64,000 bases of DNA from Sophora flavescens (Eukaryota > Streptophyta > Magnoliopsida > Fabales > Fabaceae). Where the stretch lies: positions 8,708,047 to 8,772,046 of the forward strand of contig CM061066.1 in assembly GCA_030762895.1 (NCBI GenBank). Direction: 5' to 3'. Made by a program: the position numbers and the translations under genes. This document shows positions 27,901-39,050 of this stretch, in pieces; the stretch's first letter is position 1; every line of letters starts with the position of its first letter. The notes under the pieces were generated by a model, which saw only the letters and a list, made by a program, of their open reading frames with translations, was not told the origin of the DNA and did no database searches.

Positions 27901-28459
27901 TAGGGTTTCAATTAGGGTTTTGAGTTAAAAATAGGATTTTGGGTCAAAATTAGGGCTTTGGGTTAAAATTAGGATTCCGGGTCAAAATTGGCGCTTAAGG
28001 TTAGAATTTGGGTTAGAATTAGGGTTTTGGTTTAAAATTTGGGTTTCGGGTCAAAATTAGGGTTCTGGGTCAGATTTAGGGTTAGGGTCAAAATTAGGGT
28101 TTTGGGTTTGAAGTAGGGTTTTGGGTCAAAAATAGGGTTAGAATTAGGGTTTTTTGTCAAAATTAGGGCTTTGGGTTACAATTAGGGTTTAGTATCAAAA
28201 TTAGGGTTTAGGGTTTGAATTAGGGTTTTGGGTCAAAAATAAGGTTAGAATTAGGGTTTGGGGTTAAAATTTGGGTATTGGGTCCAAATTAGGGTTTTGG
28301 CTCAAAATTAGAGTTTAGGGTTTGAATTAAGGTTTTGAGTTAAAAATAGGGTTTTGGGTTTAAAATAAGGTTAGAATTAGTGTTTTGGTTTAAAATTAGG
28401 GTTTGGGTTAAAATTAGGGTTTGGGTCGGATTTAGGGTTTAAGGTTTGAAATTGGGTTG

Positions 28460-30909
28460 TCGATTTAAAACATGGTTTTGGGTCAAAAATAGTTTTAGAA
28501 TTAGGGTTTTCGTTAAAATTTGGGTTATGGGTCAAAATTAGGTTTTTGGGTCAAATGAGGGTTTTGAGTTAGAAATAGGATTTTGTGTCAAAATAGGGTT
28601 AGAATTAGGGTTTGGGTCAAAACTTGGGTTTTGGGTCCAAATTTGGGTTTTGGGTCACAATTTGGGTTTTGTGTCAATATTAGGGTTTACGGTTTGAATT
28701 AAGGTTTTTAGTTAAAAATAGGGTTTTGGGTCAAAAAATAAGGTTAGAATTAAGCTTTTGGGTCAAAATAAGCTTTATCGGTAAACATAAGATTATTGAG
28801 ATAAAAATAGGTTTTTGGGTCAAAAATAGGGTTAGAATTAGGGTTTTGGGTTAAAATTAGGGTTCTGGGTCAAAATTAGCGCTTAGGGTTAGAATTTGGG
28901 TTAGAATTAGGGTTTTGGTTTAAAATTAGGGTTTCGGGTCAAAATTAGGGTTTGGGGTTAAAATTTGGGTATTGGGTCCAAATTAGGGTTTTGGCTCAAA
29001 ATTAGAGTTTAGGGTTTGAATTAAGGTTTTGAGTTAAAAATAGGGTTTTGGGTTAAAAATAAGGTTAGAATTAGGGTTTTGGTTTAATATTAGGGTTTCG
29101 GGTCAAAATTAGGGTTCTGGATCGGATTTAGGGTTTAAGGTTTGAAATTGGGTTGTCAGTTTAAAACAGGGTTTTGGGTCAAAAATAGTTTTAGAATTAG
29201 GTTTTTCGTTAAAATTAGGTTTTTGGGTCAAATGAGGGTTTTGAGTTAGAAATAGGATTTTGTGTCAAAATAGGGTTAGAATTAGGGTTTGGGTCAAAAC
29301 TTGGGTTTTGGGTCCAAATTTGGGTTTTGGGTCAAAATTAGGGTTTACGGTTTGAATTAAGGTTTTGAGTTAAAAATAGGGTTTTGGGGTCAAAATTAGG
29401 GCTCTGGGTTAAAATTAGGGTTTGGAGTCAAAATTAGGGTTTTTGGTTCAAATTAGGGTTTTGAGTTAAAAATAGGTTTTTGGGTCAAAAATAGGGTTAG
29501 AATTAGGGTTTTGGGTTAAAATTAGGGTTTTGGGTCAAAATTAGCGCTTAGGGTTAGAATTTGAGTTAGAATTAGGGTTTTGGTTTAAAATTAGGGTTTC
29601 GGGTCAAAATTAGGGTTCTGGGTCAGATTTAGCTTTAGGGTCAAAATTAGGGTTTTGTGTTTGAAGTAGGGTTTTGGGTCAAAAATAGGGTTAGAATTAG
29701 GGTTTTTGTCAAAATTTGGGCATTGGGTTACAATTAGGGTTTAGTATCAAAATTAGGGTTTAGGGTTTGAATTAGGGTTTTGAGTTAAAAATAGGATTTT
29801 GGGGCAAAATTAGGGCTTTGGGTTAAAATTAGGGTTATGGGTCAAAATTAGCGCTTAGGTTTTAATTAGGGTTCCGTTTCGGATTTAGGGTTTAGTGTCC
29901 AAATTAGGGTTATGGTTTTGAATTTGGTTTTGAGTTAAATATAGGGTTTTGGGTCAAAAATAAGGTTAGAATTAGGGTTTTGTGTCAAAATTAGGGCTCT
30001 GGGTTAAAATTAGGGTTTTGGGTCAAAATTAGGGATTATGGTAAAAATTAGGGTTTTGAGTTAAGAATAGGTTTTAGGGTCAAAAATAGGGTTAGAATTA
30101 GGGTTTTGGGTTAAAATTAGGGTTTTGGGTCAAAATTAGCGCTTAGGTTAGAATTTGAGTTAGAATTAGGGTTTTGGTTTAAAATTAGGGTTTGGTCAAA
30201 ATTAGGGTTTGGGTCAGATTTAGGGTTAGGGTCAAAATTAGGGTTTTGGGTTTGAACAGGTTTTGGGTCAAAAATAGGGTTAGAATTAGGGTTTTTGTCA
30301 AAATTAGGGCCTTTGGGTTACAATTAGGGTTTAGTCTCAAAATTAGGGTTTAGGGTTTGAATTAGGGTTTTGAGTTAAAAATAGGATTTTGGGTCAAAAT
30401 TAGGGCTTTGGGTTAAAATTATGGTTCTGGGTCAAAATTAGCGCTTAGGGTTAGAATTTGGGTTAGAATTAGGGTTTTGGTTTAAAATTAGGGTTTCGGG
30501 TCAAAATTAGGGTTCTGGGTCAGATTTAGGGTTAGGGTCAAAATTAGGGTTTTGGGTTTGAAGTAGGGTTTTAGGTGAAAAAGAGGGTTAGAATTAGGTT
30601 TTTTTGTCAAAATTAGGGCTTTGGGTTACAATTAGGGTTTAGTATCAAAATTAGGGTTTAGGGTTTGAATTAGGGTTTTGGGTCAAAAATAAGGTTAGAA
30701 TTAGGGTTTGGGGTTAAAATCTGGGTATTGGGTCCAAATTAGGGTTTTGGCTTAAAATTAGAGTTTAGGGTTAGAATTAAGGTTGAGTTAAAAATAGGGT
30801 TTTGGGTTAAAAATAGGGTTAGAATTAGTGTTTTGGTTTAAAATTAGGGTTTCGGGTTAAAATTAGGGTTCTGGGTCGGATTTAGGGTTTAAGGTTTGAA
30901 ATTGGGTTG
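28460..30909 (+). repeat. One 2.4 kb HOR copy (2450 bp)
   Basis: This is a full unit from one version-A landmark (GTCGATTTAAAACATGG) to the next. It contains the version-B landmark at ~29156. By eye it is very similar to the next two units, sharing words such as GGTTACAATTAGGGTTTAG, TTAGCGCTTAGGG and GTCCCAATTTGGG or its variants in the same order. It carries a private patch at ~28750-28800 that departs from the other copies. Confidence 0.8.
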
Positions 30910-33352
30910 TCAGTTTAAAACATGGTTTTGGGTCAAAAATAGTTTTAGAATTAGGGTTTTCGTTAAAATTTGGGTTATGGGTCAAAATTAGGTTTTTGGG
31001 TCAAATGAGGGTTTTGAGTTAGAAATAGGATTTTGTGTCAAAATAGGGTTAGAATTAGGGTTTGGGTCAAAACTTGGGTTTTGGGTCCAAATTTGGGTTT
31101 TGGGTCCCAATTTGGGTTTTGGGTCAAAATTAGGGTTTACGGTTTGAATTAAGGTTTTTAGTTAAAAATAGGGTTTTGGGTCAAAAAATAAGGTTAGAAT
31201 TAGGGTTTTGGGTCAAAATAAGGGTTTTCGGTACAAATTAGATTTTTGAGTTAAAAATAGGTTTTTGGGTCAAAAATAGGGTTAGAATTAGGGTTTTGGG
31301 TTAAAATTAGGGTTCTGGGTCAAAATTAGCGCTTAGGGTTAGAATTTGGGTTAGAATTAGGGTTTTGGTTTAAAATTAGGGTTTCGGGTCAAAATTAGGG
31401 TTTGGGGTTAAAATTTGGGTATTGGGTCCAAATTAGGGTTTTGGCTCAAAATTAGAGTTTAGGGTTTGAATTAAGGTTTTGAGTTAAAAATAGGGTTTTG
31501 GGTTAAAAATAAGGTTAGAATTAGGGTTTTGGTTTAATATTAGGGTTTTGGTCAAAATTAGGGTTCGGATCGGATTTAGGGTTTAAGGTTTGAAATTGGG
31601 TTGTCAGTTTAAAACAGGGTTTTGGGTCAAAAATAGTTTTAGAATTAGGTTTTTCGTTAAAATTAGGTTTTTGGGTCAAATGAGGGTTTTGAGTTAGAAA
31701 TAGGATTTTGTGTCAAAATAGGGTTAGAATTAGGGTTTGGGTCAAAACTTGGGTTTTGGGTCCAAATTTGGGTTTTGGGTCAAAATTAGGGTTTACGGTT
31801 TGAATTAAGGTTTTGAGTTAAAAATAGGGTTTTGGGGTCAAAATTAGGGCTCTGGGTTAAAATTAGGGTTTGGAGTCAAAATTAGGGTTTTTGGTTCAAA
31901 TTAGGGTTTTGAGTTAAAAATAGGTTTTTGGGTCAAAAATAGGGTTAGAATTAGGGTTTTGGGTTAAAATTAGGGTTTTGGGTCAAAATTAGCGCTTAGG
32001 GTTAGAATTTGAGTTAGAATTAGGGTTTTGGTTTAAAATTAGGGTTTCGGGTCAAAATTAGGGTTCTGGGTCAGATTTAGCTTTAGGGTCAAAATTAGGG
32101 TTTTGTGTTTGAAGTAGGGTTTTGGGTCAAAAATAGGGTTAGAATTAGGGTTTTTGTCAAAATTTGGGCATTGGGTTACAATTAGGGTTTAGTATCAAAA
32201 TTAGGGTTTAGGGTTTGAATTAGGGTTTTGAGTTAAAAATAGGATTTTGGGTCAAAATTAGGGCTTTGGGTTAAAATTAGGGTTATGGGTCAAAATTAGC
32301 GCTTAGGGTTAGAATTGGTTCGGGTCGGATTAGGGTTTAGTGTCCAAATTAGGGTTAAGGTTTGAATTAGGTTTTGAGTTAAAAATAGGGTTTTGGGTCA
32401 AAAATAAGGTTAAATTAGGGTTTTGTGTCAAAATTAGGGCTCTGGGTTAAAATTAGGGTTTTGGGTCAAAATTAGGGTTTTTGGTACAAATTAGGGTTTT
32501 GAGTTAAAAATAGGTTTTAGGGTAAAAAATAGGGTTAGAATTAGGGTTTTGGGTTAAAATTAGGGTTTTGGGTCAAAATTAGCGCTTAGGGTTAGAATTT
32601 GAGTTAGAATTAGGGTTTTGGTTTAAAATTTGGGTTTTGGTCAAAATTAGGGTTTGGGTATTTAGGGTTAGGGTCAAAATTAGGGTTTTGGGTTTGAACT
32701 AGGGTTTTGGGTCAAAAATAGGTTAGAATTAGGGTTTTTTGTCAAAATTAGGGCACTGGGTTACAATTAGGGTTTAGTCTCAAAATTAGGGTTTAGGGTT
32801 TGAATTAGGGTTTTGAGTTAAAAATAGGATTTTGGGTCAAAATTAGGGCTTTGGGTTAAAATTATGGTTCTGGGTCAAAATTAGCGCTTAGGGTTAGAAT
32901 TTGGGTTAGAATTAGGGTTTTGGTTTAAAATTAGGGTTTCGGGTCAAAATTAGGGTTCTGGGTCAGATTTAGGGTTAGGGTCAAAATTAGGGTTTTGGGT
33001 TTGAAGTAGGGTTTTAGGTGAAAAAGAGGGTTAGAATTAGGTTTTTTTGTCAAAATTAGGGCTTTGGGTTACAATTAGGGTTTAGTATCAAAATTAGGGT
33101 TTAGGGTTTGAATTAGGGTTTTGGGTCAAAAATAAGGTTAGAATTAGGGTTTGGGGTTAAAATCTGGGTATTGGGTCCAAATTAGGGTTTTGGCTTAAAA
33201 TTAGAGTTTAGGGTTAGAATTAAGGTTGAGTTAAAAATAGGGTTTTGGGTTAAAAATAGGGTTAGAATTAGTGTTTTGGTTTAAAATTAGGGTTTCGGGT
33301 TAAAATTAGGGTTCTGGGTCGGATTTAGGGTTTAAGGTTTGAAATTGGGTTG
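30910..33352 (+). repeat. One 2.4 kb HOR copy (2443 bp)
   Basis: This is a full unit between version-A landmarks (GTCAGTTTAAAACATGG) with the B landmark at ~31604. It is nearly collinear with the next unit, which has the same length, and this is the best example pair for measuring copy identity. Small losses occur at ~31550, ~32320 and ~32640. Confidence 0.85.
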
Positions 33353-35795
33353 TCAGTTTAAAACATGGTTTTGGGTCAAAAATAGTTTTAGAATTAGGGT
33401 TTTCGTTAAAATTTGGGTTATGGGTCAAAATTAGGTTTTTGGGTCAAATGAGGGTTTTGAGTTAGAAATAGGATTTTGTGTCAAAATAGGGTTAGAATTA
33501 GGGTTTGGGTCAAAACTTGGGTTTTGGGTCCAAATTTGGGTTTTGGGTCCCAATTTGGGTTTTGGGTCAAAATTAGGGTTTACGGTTTGAATTAAGGTTT
33601 TTAGTTAAAAATAGGGTTTTGGGTCAAAAAATAAGGTTAGAATTAGGGTTTTGGGTCAAAATAAGGGTTTTCGGTACAAATTAGATTTTTGAGTTAAAAA
33701 TAGGTTTTTGGGTCAAAAATAGGGTTAGAATTAGGGTTTTGGGTTAAAATTAGGGTTCTGGGTCAAAATTAGCGCTTAGGGTTAGAATTTGGGTTAGAAT
33801 TAGGGTTTTGGTTTAAAATTAGGGTTTCGGGTCAAAATTAGGGTTTGGGGTTAAAATTTGGGTATTGGGTCCAAATTAGGGTTTTGGCTCAAAATTAGAG
33901 TTTAGGGTTTGAATTAAGGTTTTGAGTTAAAAATAGGGTTTTGGGTTAAAAATAAGGTTAGAATTAGGGTTTTGGTTTAATATTAGGGTTTCGGGTCAAA
34001 ATTAGGGTTCTGGATCGGATTTAGGGTTTAAGGTTTGAAATTGGGTTGTCAGTTTAAAACAGGGTTTTGGGTCAAAAATAGTTTTAGAATTAGGTTTTTC
34101 GTTAAAATTAGGTTTTTGGGTCAAATGAGGGTTTTGAGTTAGAAATAGGATTTTGTGTCAAAATAGGGTTAGAATTAGGGTTTGGGTCAAAACTTGGGTT
34201 TTGGGTCCAAATTTGGGTTTTGGGTCAAAATTAGGGTTTACGGTTTGAATTAAGGTTTTGAGTTAAAAATAGGGTTTTTGGGTTACTGGTTAAAATTAGG
34301 GTTTGGAGTCAAAATTAGGGTTTTTGGTACAAATTAGGGTTTTGAGTTAAAAATAGGTTTTTGGGTCAAAAATAGGGTTAGAATTAGGGTTTTGGTTTAA
34401 AATTAGGGTTTTGGGTCAAAATTAGCGCTTAGGGTTAGAATTTGAGTTAGAATTAGGGTTTTGGTTTAAAATTAGGGTTTCGGGTCAAAATTAGGGTTCT
34501 GGGTCAGATTTAGCTTTAGGGTCAAAATTAGGGTTTTGTGTTTGAAGTAGGGTTTTGGGTCAAAAATAGGGTTAGAATTAGGGTTTTTGTCAAAATTAGG
34601 GCTTTGGGTTACAATTAGGGTTTAGTATCAAAATTAGGGTTTAGGGTTTGAATTAGGGTTGAGTTAAAAATAGGATTTTGGGTCAAACTTAGGGCTTTGG
34701 GTTAAAATTAGGGTTATGGGTCAAAATTAACGCTTAGGGTTAGAATTAGGGTTCCGGGTCGGATTTAGGGTTTAGTGTCCAAATTAGGGTTAAGGTTTTG
34801 AATTAGGTTTTGAGTTAAAAATAGGGTTTTGGGTCAAAAATAAGGTTAGAATTAGGGTTTTGTGTCAAAATTAGGGCTCTGGGTTAAAATTAGGGTTTTG
34901 GGTCAAAATTAGGGTTTTTGGTACAAATTAGGGTTTTGAGTTAAAAATAGGTTTTAGGGTCAAAAATAGGGTTAGAATTAGGGTTTTGGGTTAAAATTAG
35001 GGTTTTGGGTCAAAATTAGCGCTTAGGGTTAGAATTTGAGTTAGAATTAGGGTTTTGGTTTAAAATTAGGGTTTCGGGTCAAAATTAGGGTTCTGGGTCA
35101 GATTTAGGGTTAGGGTCAAAATTAGGGTTTTGGGTTTGAACTAGGGTTTTGGGTCAAAAATAGGGTTAGAATTAGGGTTTTTTGTCAAAATTAGGGCACT
35201 GGGTTACAATTAGGGTTTAGTCTCAAAATTAGGGTTTAGGGTTTGAATTAGGGTTTTGAGTTAAAAATAGGATTTTGGGTCAAAATTAGGGCTTTGGGTT
35301 AAAATTATGGTTCTGGGTCAAAATTAGCGCTTAGGGTTAGAATTTGGGTTAGAATTAGGGTTTTGGTTTAAAATTAGGGTTTCGGGTCAAAATTAGGGTT
35401 CTGGGTCAGATTTAGGGTTAGGGTCAAAATTAGGGTTTTGGGTTTGAAGTAGGGTTTTAGGTGAAAAAGAGGGTTAGAATTAGGTTTTTTTGTCAAAATT
35501 AGGGCTTTGGGTTACAATTAGGGTTTAGTATCAAAATTAGGGTTTAGGGTTTGAATTAGGGTTTTGGGTCAAAAATAAGGTTAGAATTAGGGTTTGGGGT
35601 TAAAATCTGGGTATTGGGTCCAAATTAGGGTTTTGGCTTAAAATTAGAGTTTAGGGTTAGAATTAAGGTTGAGTTAAAAATAGGGTTTTGGGTTAAAAAT
35701 AGGGTTAGAATTAGTGTTTTGGTTTAAAATTAGGGTTTCGGGTTAAAATTAGGGTTCTGGGTCGGATTTAGGGTTTAAGGTTTGAAATTGGGTTG
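33353..35795 (+). repeat. One 2.4 kb HOR copy (2443 bp), ends at gap 1
   Basis: This unit has the same landmark order as the preceding one, with B at ~34049. The contig stops after GGGTTG, exactly where the next version-A landmark TCAGTTTAAAACATGG would begin, so the array probably continues into the gap. Confidence 0.85.
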
Positions 35796-36295
35796 NNNNN
35801 NNNNNNNNNNNNNNNNNNNNNNNNNNNNNNNNNNNNNNNNNNNNNNNNNNNNNNNNNNNNNNNNNNNNNNNNNNNNNNNNNNNNNNNNNNNNNNNNNNNN
35901 NNNNNNNNNNNNNNNNNNNNNNNNNNNNNNNNNNNNNNNNNNNNNNNNNNNNNNNNNNNNNNNNNNNNNNNNNNNNNNNNNNNNNNNNNNNNNNNNNNNN
36001 NNNNNNNNNNNNNNNNNNNNNNNNNNNNNNNNNNNNNNNNNNNNNNNNNNNNNNNNNNNNNNNNNNNNNNNNNNNNNNNNNNNNNNNNNNNNNNNNNNNN
36101 NNNNNNNNNNNNNNNNNNNNNNNNNNNNNNNNNNNNNNNNNNNNNNNNNNNNNNNNNNNNNNNNNNNNNNNNNNNNNNNNNNNNNNNNNNNNNNNNNNNN
36201 NNNNNNNNNNNNNNNNNNNNNNNNNNNNNNNNNNNNNNNNNNNNNNNNNNNNNNNNNNNNNNNNNNNNNNNNNNNNNNNNNNNNNNNNNNNNNNN
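35796..36295. other. Assembly gap, exactly 500 N
   Basis: A run of exactly 500 undefined bases. The round length suggests a fixed-size scaffolding placeholder, so the true missing length is unknown. The HOR type differs on the two sides (2.4 kb on the left, 2.7 kb on the right). Open frames drawn through the N run have no meaning. Confidence 0.98.
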
Positions 36296-36380
36296 TATCA
36301 AAATTAGGGTTTAGGGTTTGAATTAGGGTTTGGGGTAAAAATAGGATTTTGGGTCAAAATTTGGGCTTTCGGTTAAAATT

Positions 36381-39050
36381 AGGATATTGGGTTAAAATTA
36401 GGGTTTTGGTTTAAAATTAGGGTTTCGGGGGGAAAATTAGGGTTCGGGGGGTCAAAATTAGGGTTTAGGGTTTGAATTAGGGTTAGAATTAAAATTAGCG
36501 CGGTTAAATTTAGGGTCCAAATTAGGGTTTAGGGTTTGAATTAGGGTTTTGAGTTTAAAATAGGGTTTTGGGACAAAAATAGGGTTAGAATTAGGGTTTT
36601 GGGTTAAAATTAGGGTTTTGAGTTAAAATTGGATTCAAATTTAGGGTTTAGGATCAAAATTAGGGTTTTGAGTTTAAAATAGGGGTTTGGGTCAAAAATA
36701 AGGTTAGAAATAGGGTTTGGGGTTAAAATTGGGGTATTGGGTCCAAATTAGGGTCTTGGCTCAAAATTAGAGTTTAGGGTTTGAATTAGGATTTTGAGTT
36801 AAAAATAGGGTTTTGGGTCAAAAATAGGGGTAGAATTAGGGTTTTGGGTTAAAAATTAGGGTTTGGGTCAAATTTGGGGGGTGGGGGGGGTTGGGGGGGG
36901 GGGGGGTGGGGGGGGGTGGGGGGGAAAAAATGGTGAATTAGGTTTTTTGTCAAAATTTGGGCATTGGGTTACAATTAGGGTTTAGTATCAAAATTAGGGT
37001 TTAGGGTTTGAATTAGGGTTTTGAGTTAAAAATAGGATTTTGTGTCAAAATTAGGGTTTTGGTTTAAAATTAGGGTTTCGGTGGAAATTAGGGTTTCGGG
37101 TCAAAATTAGGGTTTAGGGTTTGAATTAGGGTTAGAATTAAAATTTGGCGTTCTAGGTCAAATTTAGGGTCCAAATTAGGGTTTACGGTTTGAATTAGGT
37201 TTTGAGTTTAAAATAGGTTTTGGGTCAAAAATACCGGAAGAATTAGGGTTTTGGGTTAAAATTAGGGTTTTGGAAAAATTAGGGTTCTGGGTCAAATTTA
37301 TGGTTTAGGATCAAAATTAGGGTTTAGGGTTTGAATTAGGGTTTTGAGTTTAAAATAGGGTTTTGGGTCAAAAATAAGGTTAGAAATAGGGTTTGGGGTT
37401 AAATTTTGGGTATTGAGTCCAAATTAGGGTCTTGGCTCAAAATTAGAGTTTAGGGTTTGAATTAAGGTTTTGAGTTAAAAATAGGGTTTGAGGTCAAAAA
37501 TAGGGATTAGAATTAGGGTTTTGGTTTAAAATTAGGGTTTCGGGTCAAAATTAGGGTTCGGAGGTGGATTTTGGGTTTAAGGTTTGTCAATTTAAAACAG
37601 GGTTTTGGGTCAAAAAAAGTTTTAGAATTAGGGTTTTCGTTAAAATTTGGGTTATGGGTCAAAATTAGGTTTTTTATGTCAAATGAGGGTTTTGAGTAAA
37701 AAATAGGATTTTGTGTCAAAATACGGTTAGAATTAGGGTTTGGGTCAAAACTTGGGTTTTGGGTCCAAATTTGGGTTTGGGGGACCAAATTTGGGTTTGG
37801 GGTCAAAATTAGGGTTTACGGTTTGAAGTAAGGTTTTGAGTTAAAAATAGGGTTTTGGGTCAAAAATAAGGTTCGAATTAGGGTTTTGGGTCAAAATTAG
37901 GGCTCTGGGTTAAAATTATGGTTTTTGGTACAAATTAGGGTTTTGAGTTAAAAATAGGTTTTTGGGTCAAAATAGGGTTAGAATTAGGGTTTTGGGTTAA
38001 AATTAGGGTTCTGTGTCAAAATTAGCGCTTAAGATTAGAATTTGGGTTAGAATTAGGGTTTTGGTTTAAAATTATGGTTTCGGGTCAAAATTAGGGTTCT
38101 GGGTTACCATTAGGGTTTAGTATCAAAATTAGGGGTTAGGGTTTGAATTAGGTTTTTGGATCAAAAATAAGGTTAGAAATAGGGTTTGGGGTTAAAATTT
38201 GGGTATTGGGTCCAAATTAGGGTTTTGGCTCAAAATTAGAGTTTAGGGTTTGAATTAAGGTTTTGAGTTAAAAATAGGGTTTGGGTTAAAAATAGGGTTA
38301 GAATTAGGGTTTTAGTTTAAAATTAGTCAAAATTAGGGTTCTGGGTCGGATTTAGGGTTTAAGGTTTTAAATTGGGTTGTCAGTTTAAAACAGGGTTTGG
38401 GTCAAAAATAGTTTTAGAATTAGGGTTTTCGTTAAAATTTGGGTTATGGGTCAAAATTAGGTGTTTGGGTCAAATGAGGGTTTTGAGTTAGAAATAGGAT
38501 TGTGTCAAAATAGGGTTAGTATTAGGGTTTTGGTCAAAACTTGGGTTTTGGGTCCAAATTTGTGTTTTGGGTCAAAATTAGGGTTTACGGTTTGAATTAA
38601 GGTTTTGAGGTAAAAATAAGTTTTTGGGTCAAAAATATGGTTAGAATTAGGGTTTTGGGTCAAAATTAGGGTTTTTGGTACAAATTAGGGTTTTGAGTTA
38701 AAAATAGGTTTTTGGGTCAAAAATAGGGTTAGAATTAGGGTTTTGGGTTAAATTAGGGTTCTGGGTCAAAATTAGAGCTTAGGGTTAGAATTTGAGTTAG
38801 AATTAGGGTTTTGGTTTAAAATTAGGGTTTCAGGTCAAAATTAGGGTTCTGGGTCAGATGTAGGGTTAGGGTCAAAATTAGGGTTTTGGGTTAGAAGTAG
38901 GGTTTTGGGTCAAAAATAGGGTTTTTTGTCAAAATTAGGGCATTGGGTTACAATTAGGGTTTAGTATCAAAATTAGGGTTTAGGGTTTGAATTAGGGTTT
39001 TGAGTAAAAAATAGGATTTTGGGTCAAAATTTGGGCTTTCGGTTAAAATT
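36381..39050 (+). repeat. First 2.7 kb HOR copy, damaged near gap 1
   Basis: This unit runs from AGGATATTGG to its next occurrence (2670 bp). Compared with the following copy it has extra G runs at ~36427-36450, local losses near 36508 and 36631, and a G/T tract at 36876-36924. After ~36960 it is collinear with the next copy at a constant offset of ~2702 bp. The differences are concentrated in the ~600 bp nearest the gap, which suggests consensus error at a contig end. Confidence 0.75.
36876..36924 (+). repeat. 49-base G/T tract (44 G, 5 T), probable artefact
   Basis: Forty-nine bases contain only G and five T, followed by six A. The matching stretch of the next 2.7 kb copy (around 39573-39625) is ordinary satellite sequence with A, C, G and T. 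If real it would be a very strong G-quadruplex former, but the paralogue and the nearby gap make a sequencing or consensus error more likely. Confidence 0.85.

Larger units (their letters stand above)
4700..35795 (+). repeat. Telomere-derived satellite with ~2.4 kb higher-order repeat
   Basis: The same ~19 bp monomers are arranged in a higher-order repeat. The landmark GGGTTGTC followed by AGTTTAAAAC occurs in two versions that alternate. Version A continues ACATGG and lies near 16463, 18859, 21283, 23666, 26039, 28460, 30910 and 33353; the next copy would start exactly at gap 1. Version B continues ACAGGG and lies near 14691, 17155, 19548, 21966, 24350, 26722, 29156, 31604 and 34049. A-to-A and B-to-B distances are 2372-2464 bp; A-to-B is ~690 bp and B-to-A ~1700-1775 bp. 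The order is also recognisable with decay from ~5061 (5061, 6821, 7507). No gene is present in these 31 kb. Confidence 0.9.

Noticed and set aside
35768..36321. Open frames of 173-179 codons across gap 1, and one of 204 codons across gap 2
   Set aside because: They consist mostly of undefined residues from the 500-N runs; only a few repeat-derived codons flank them.
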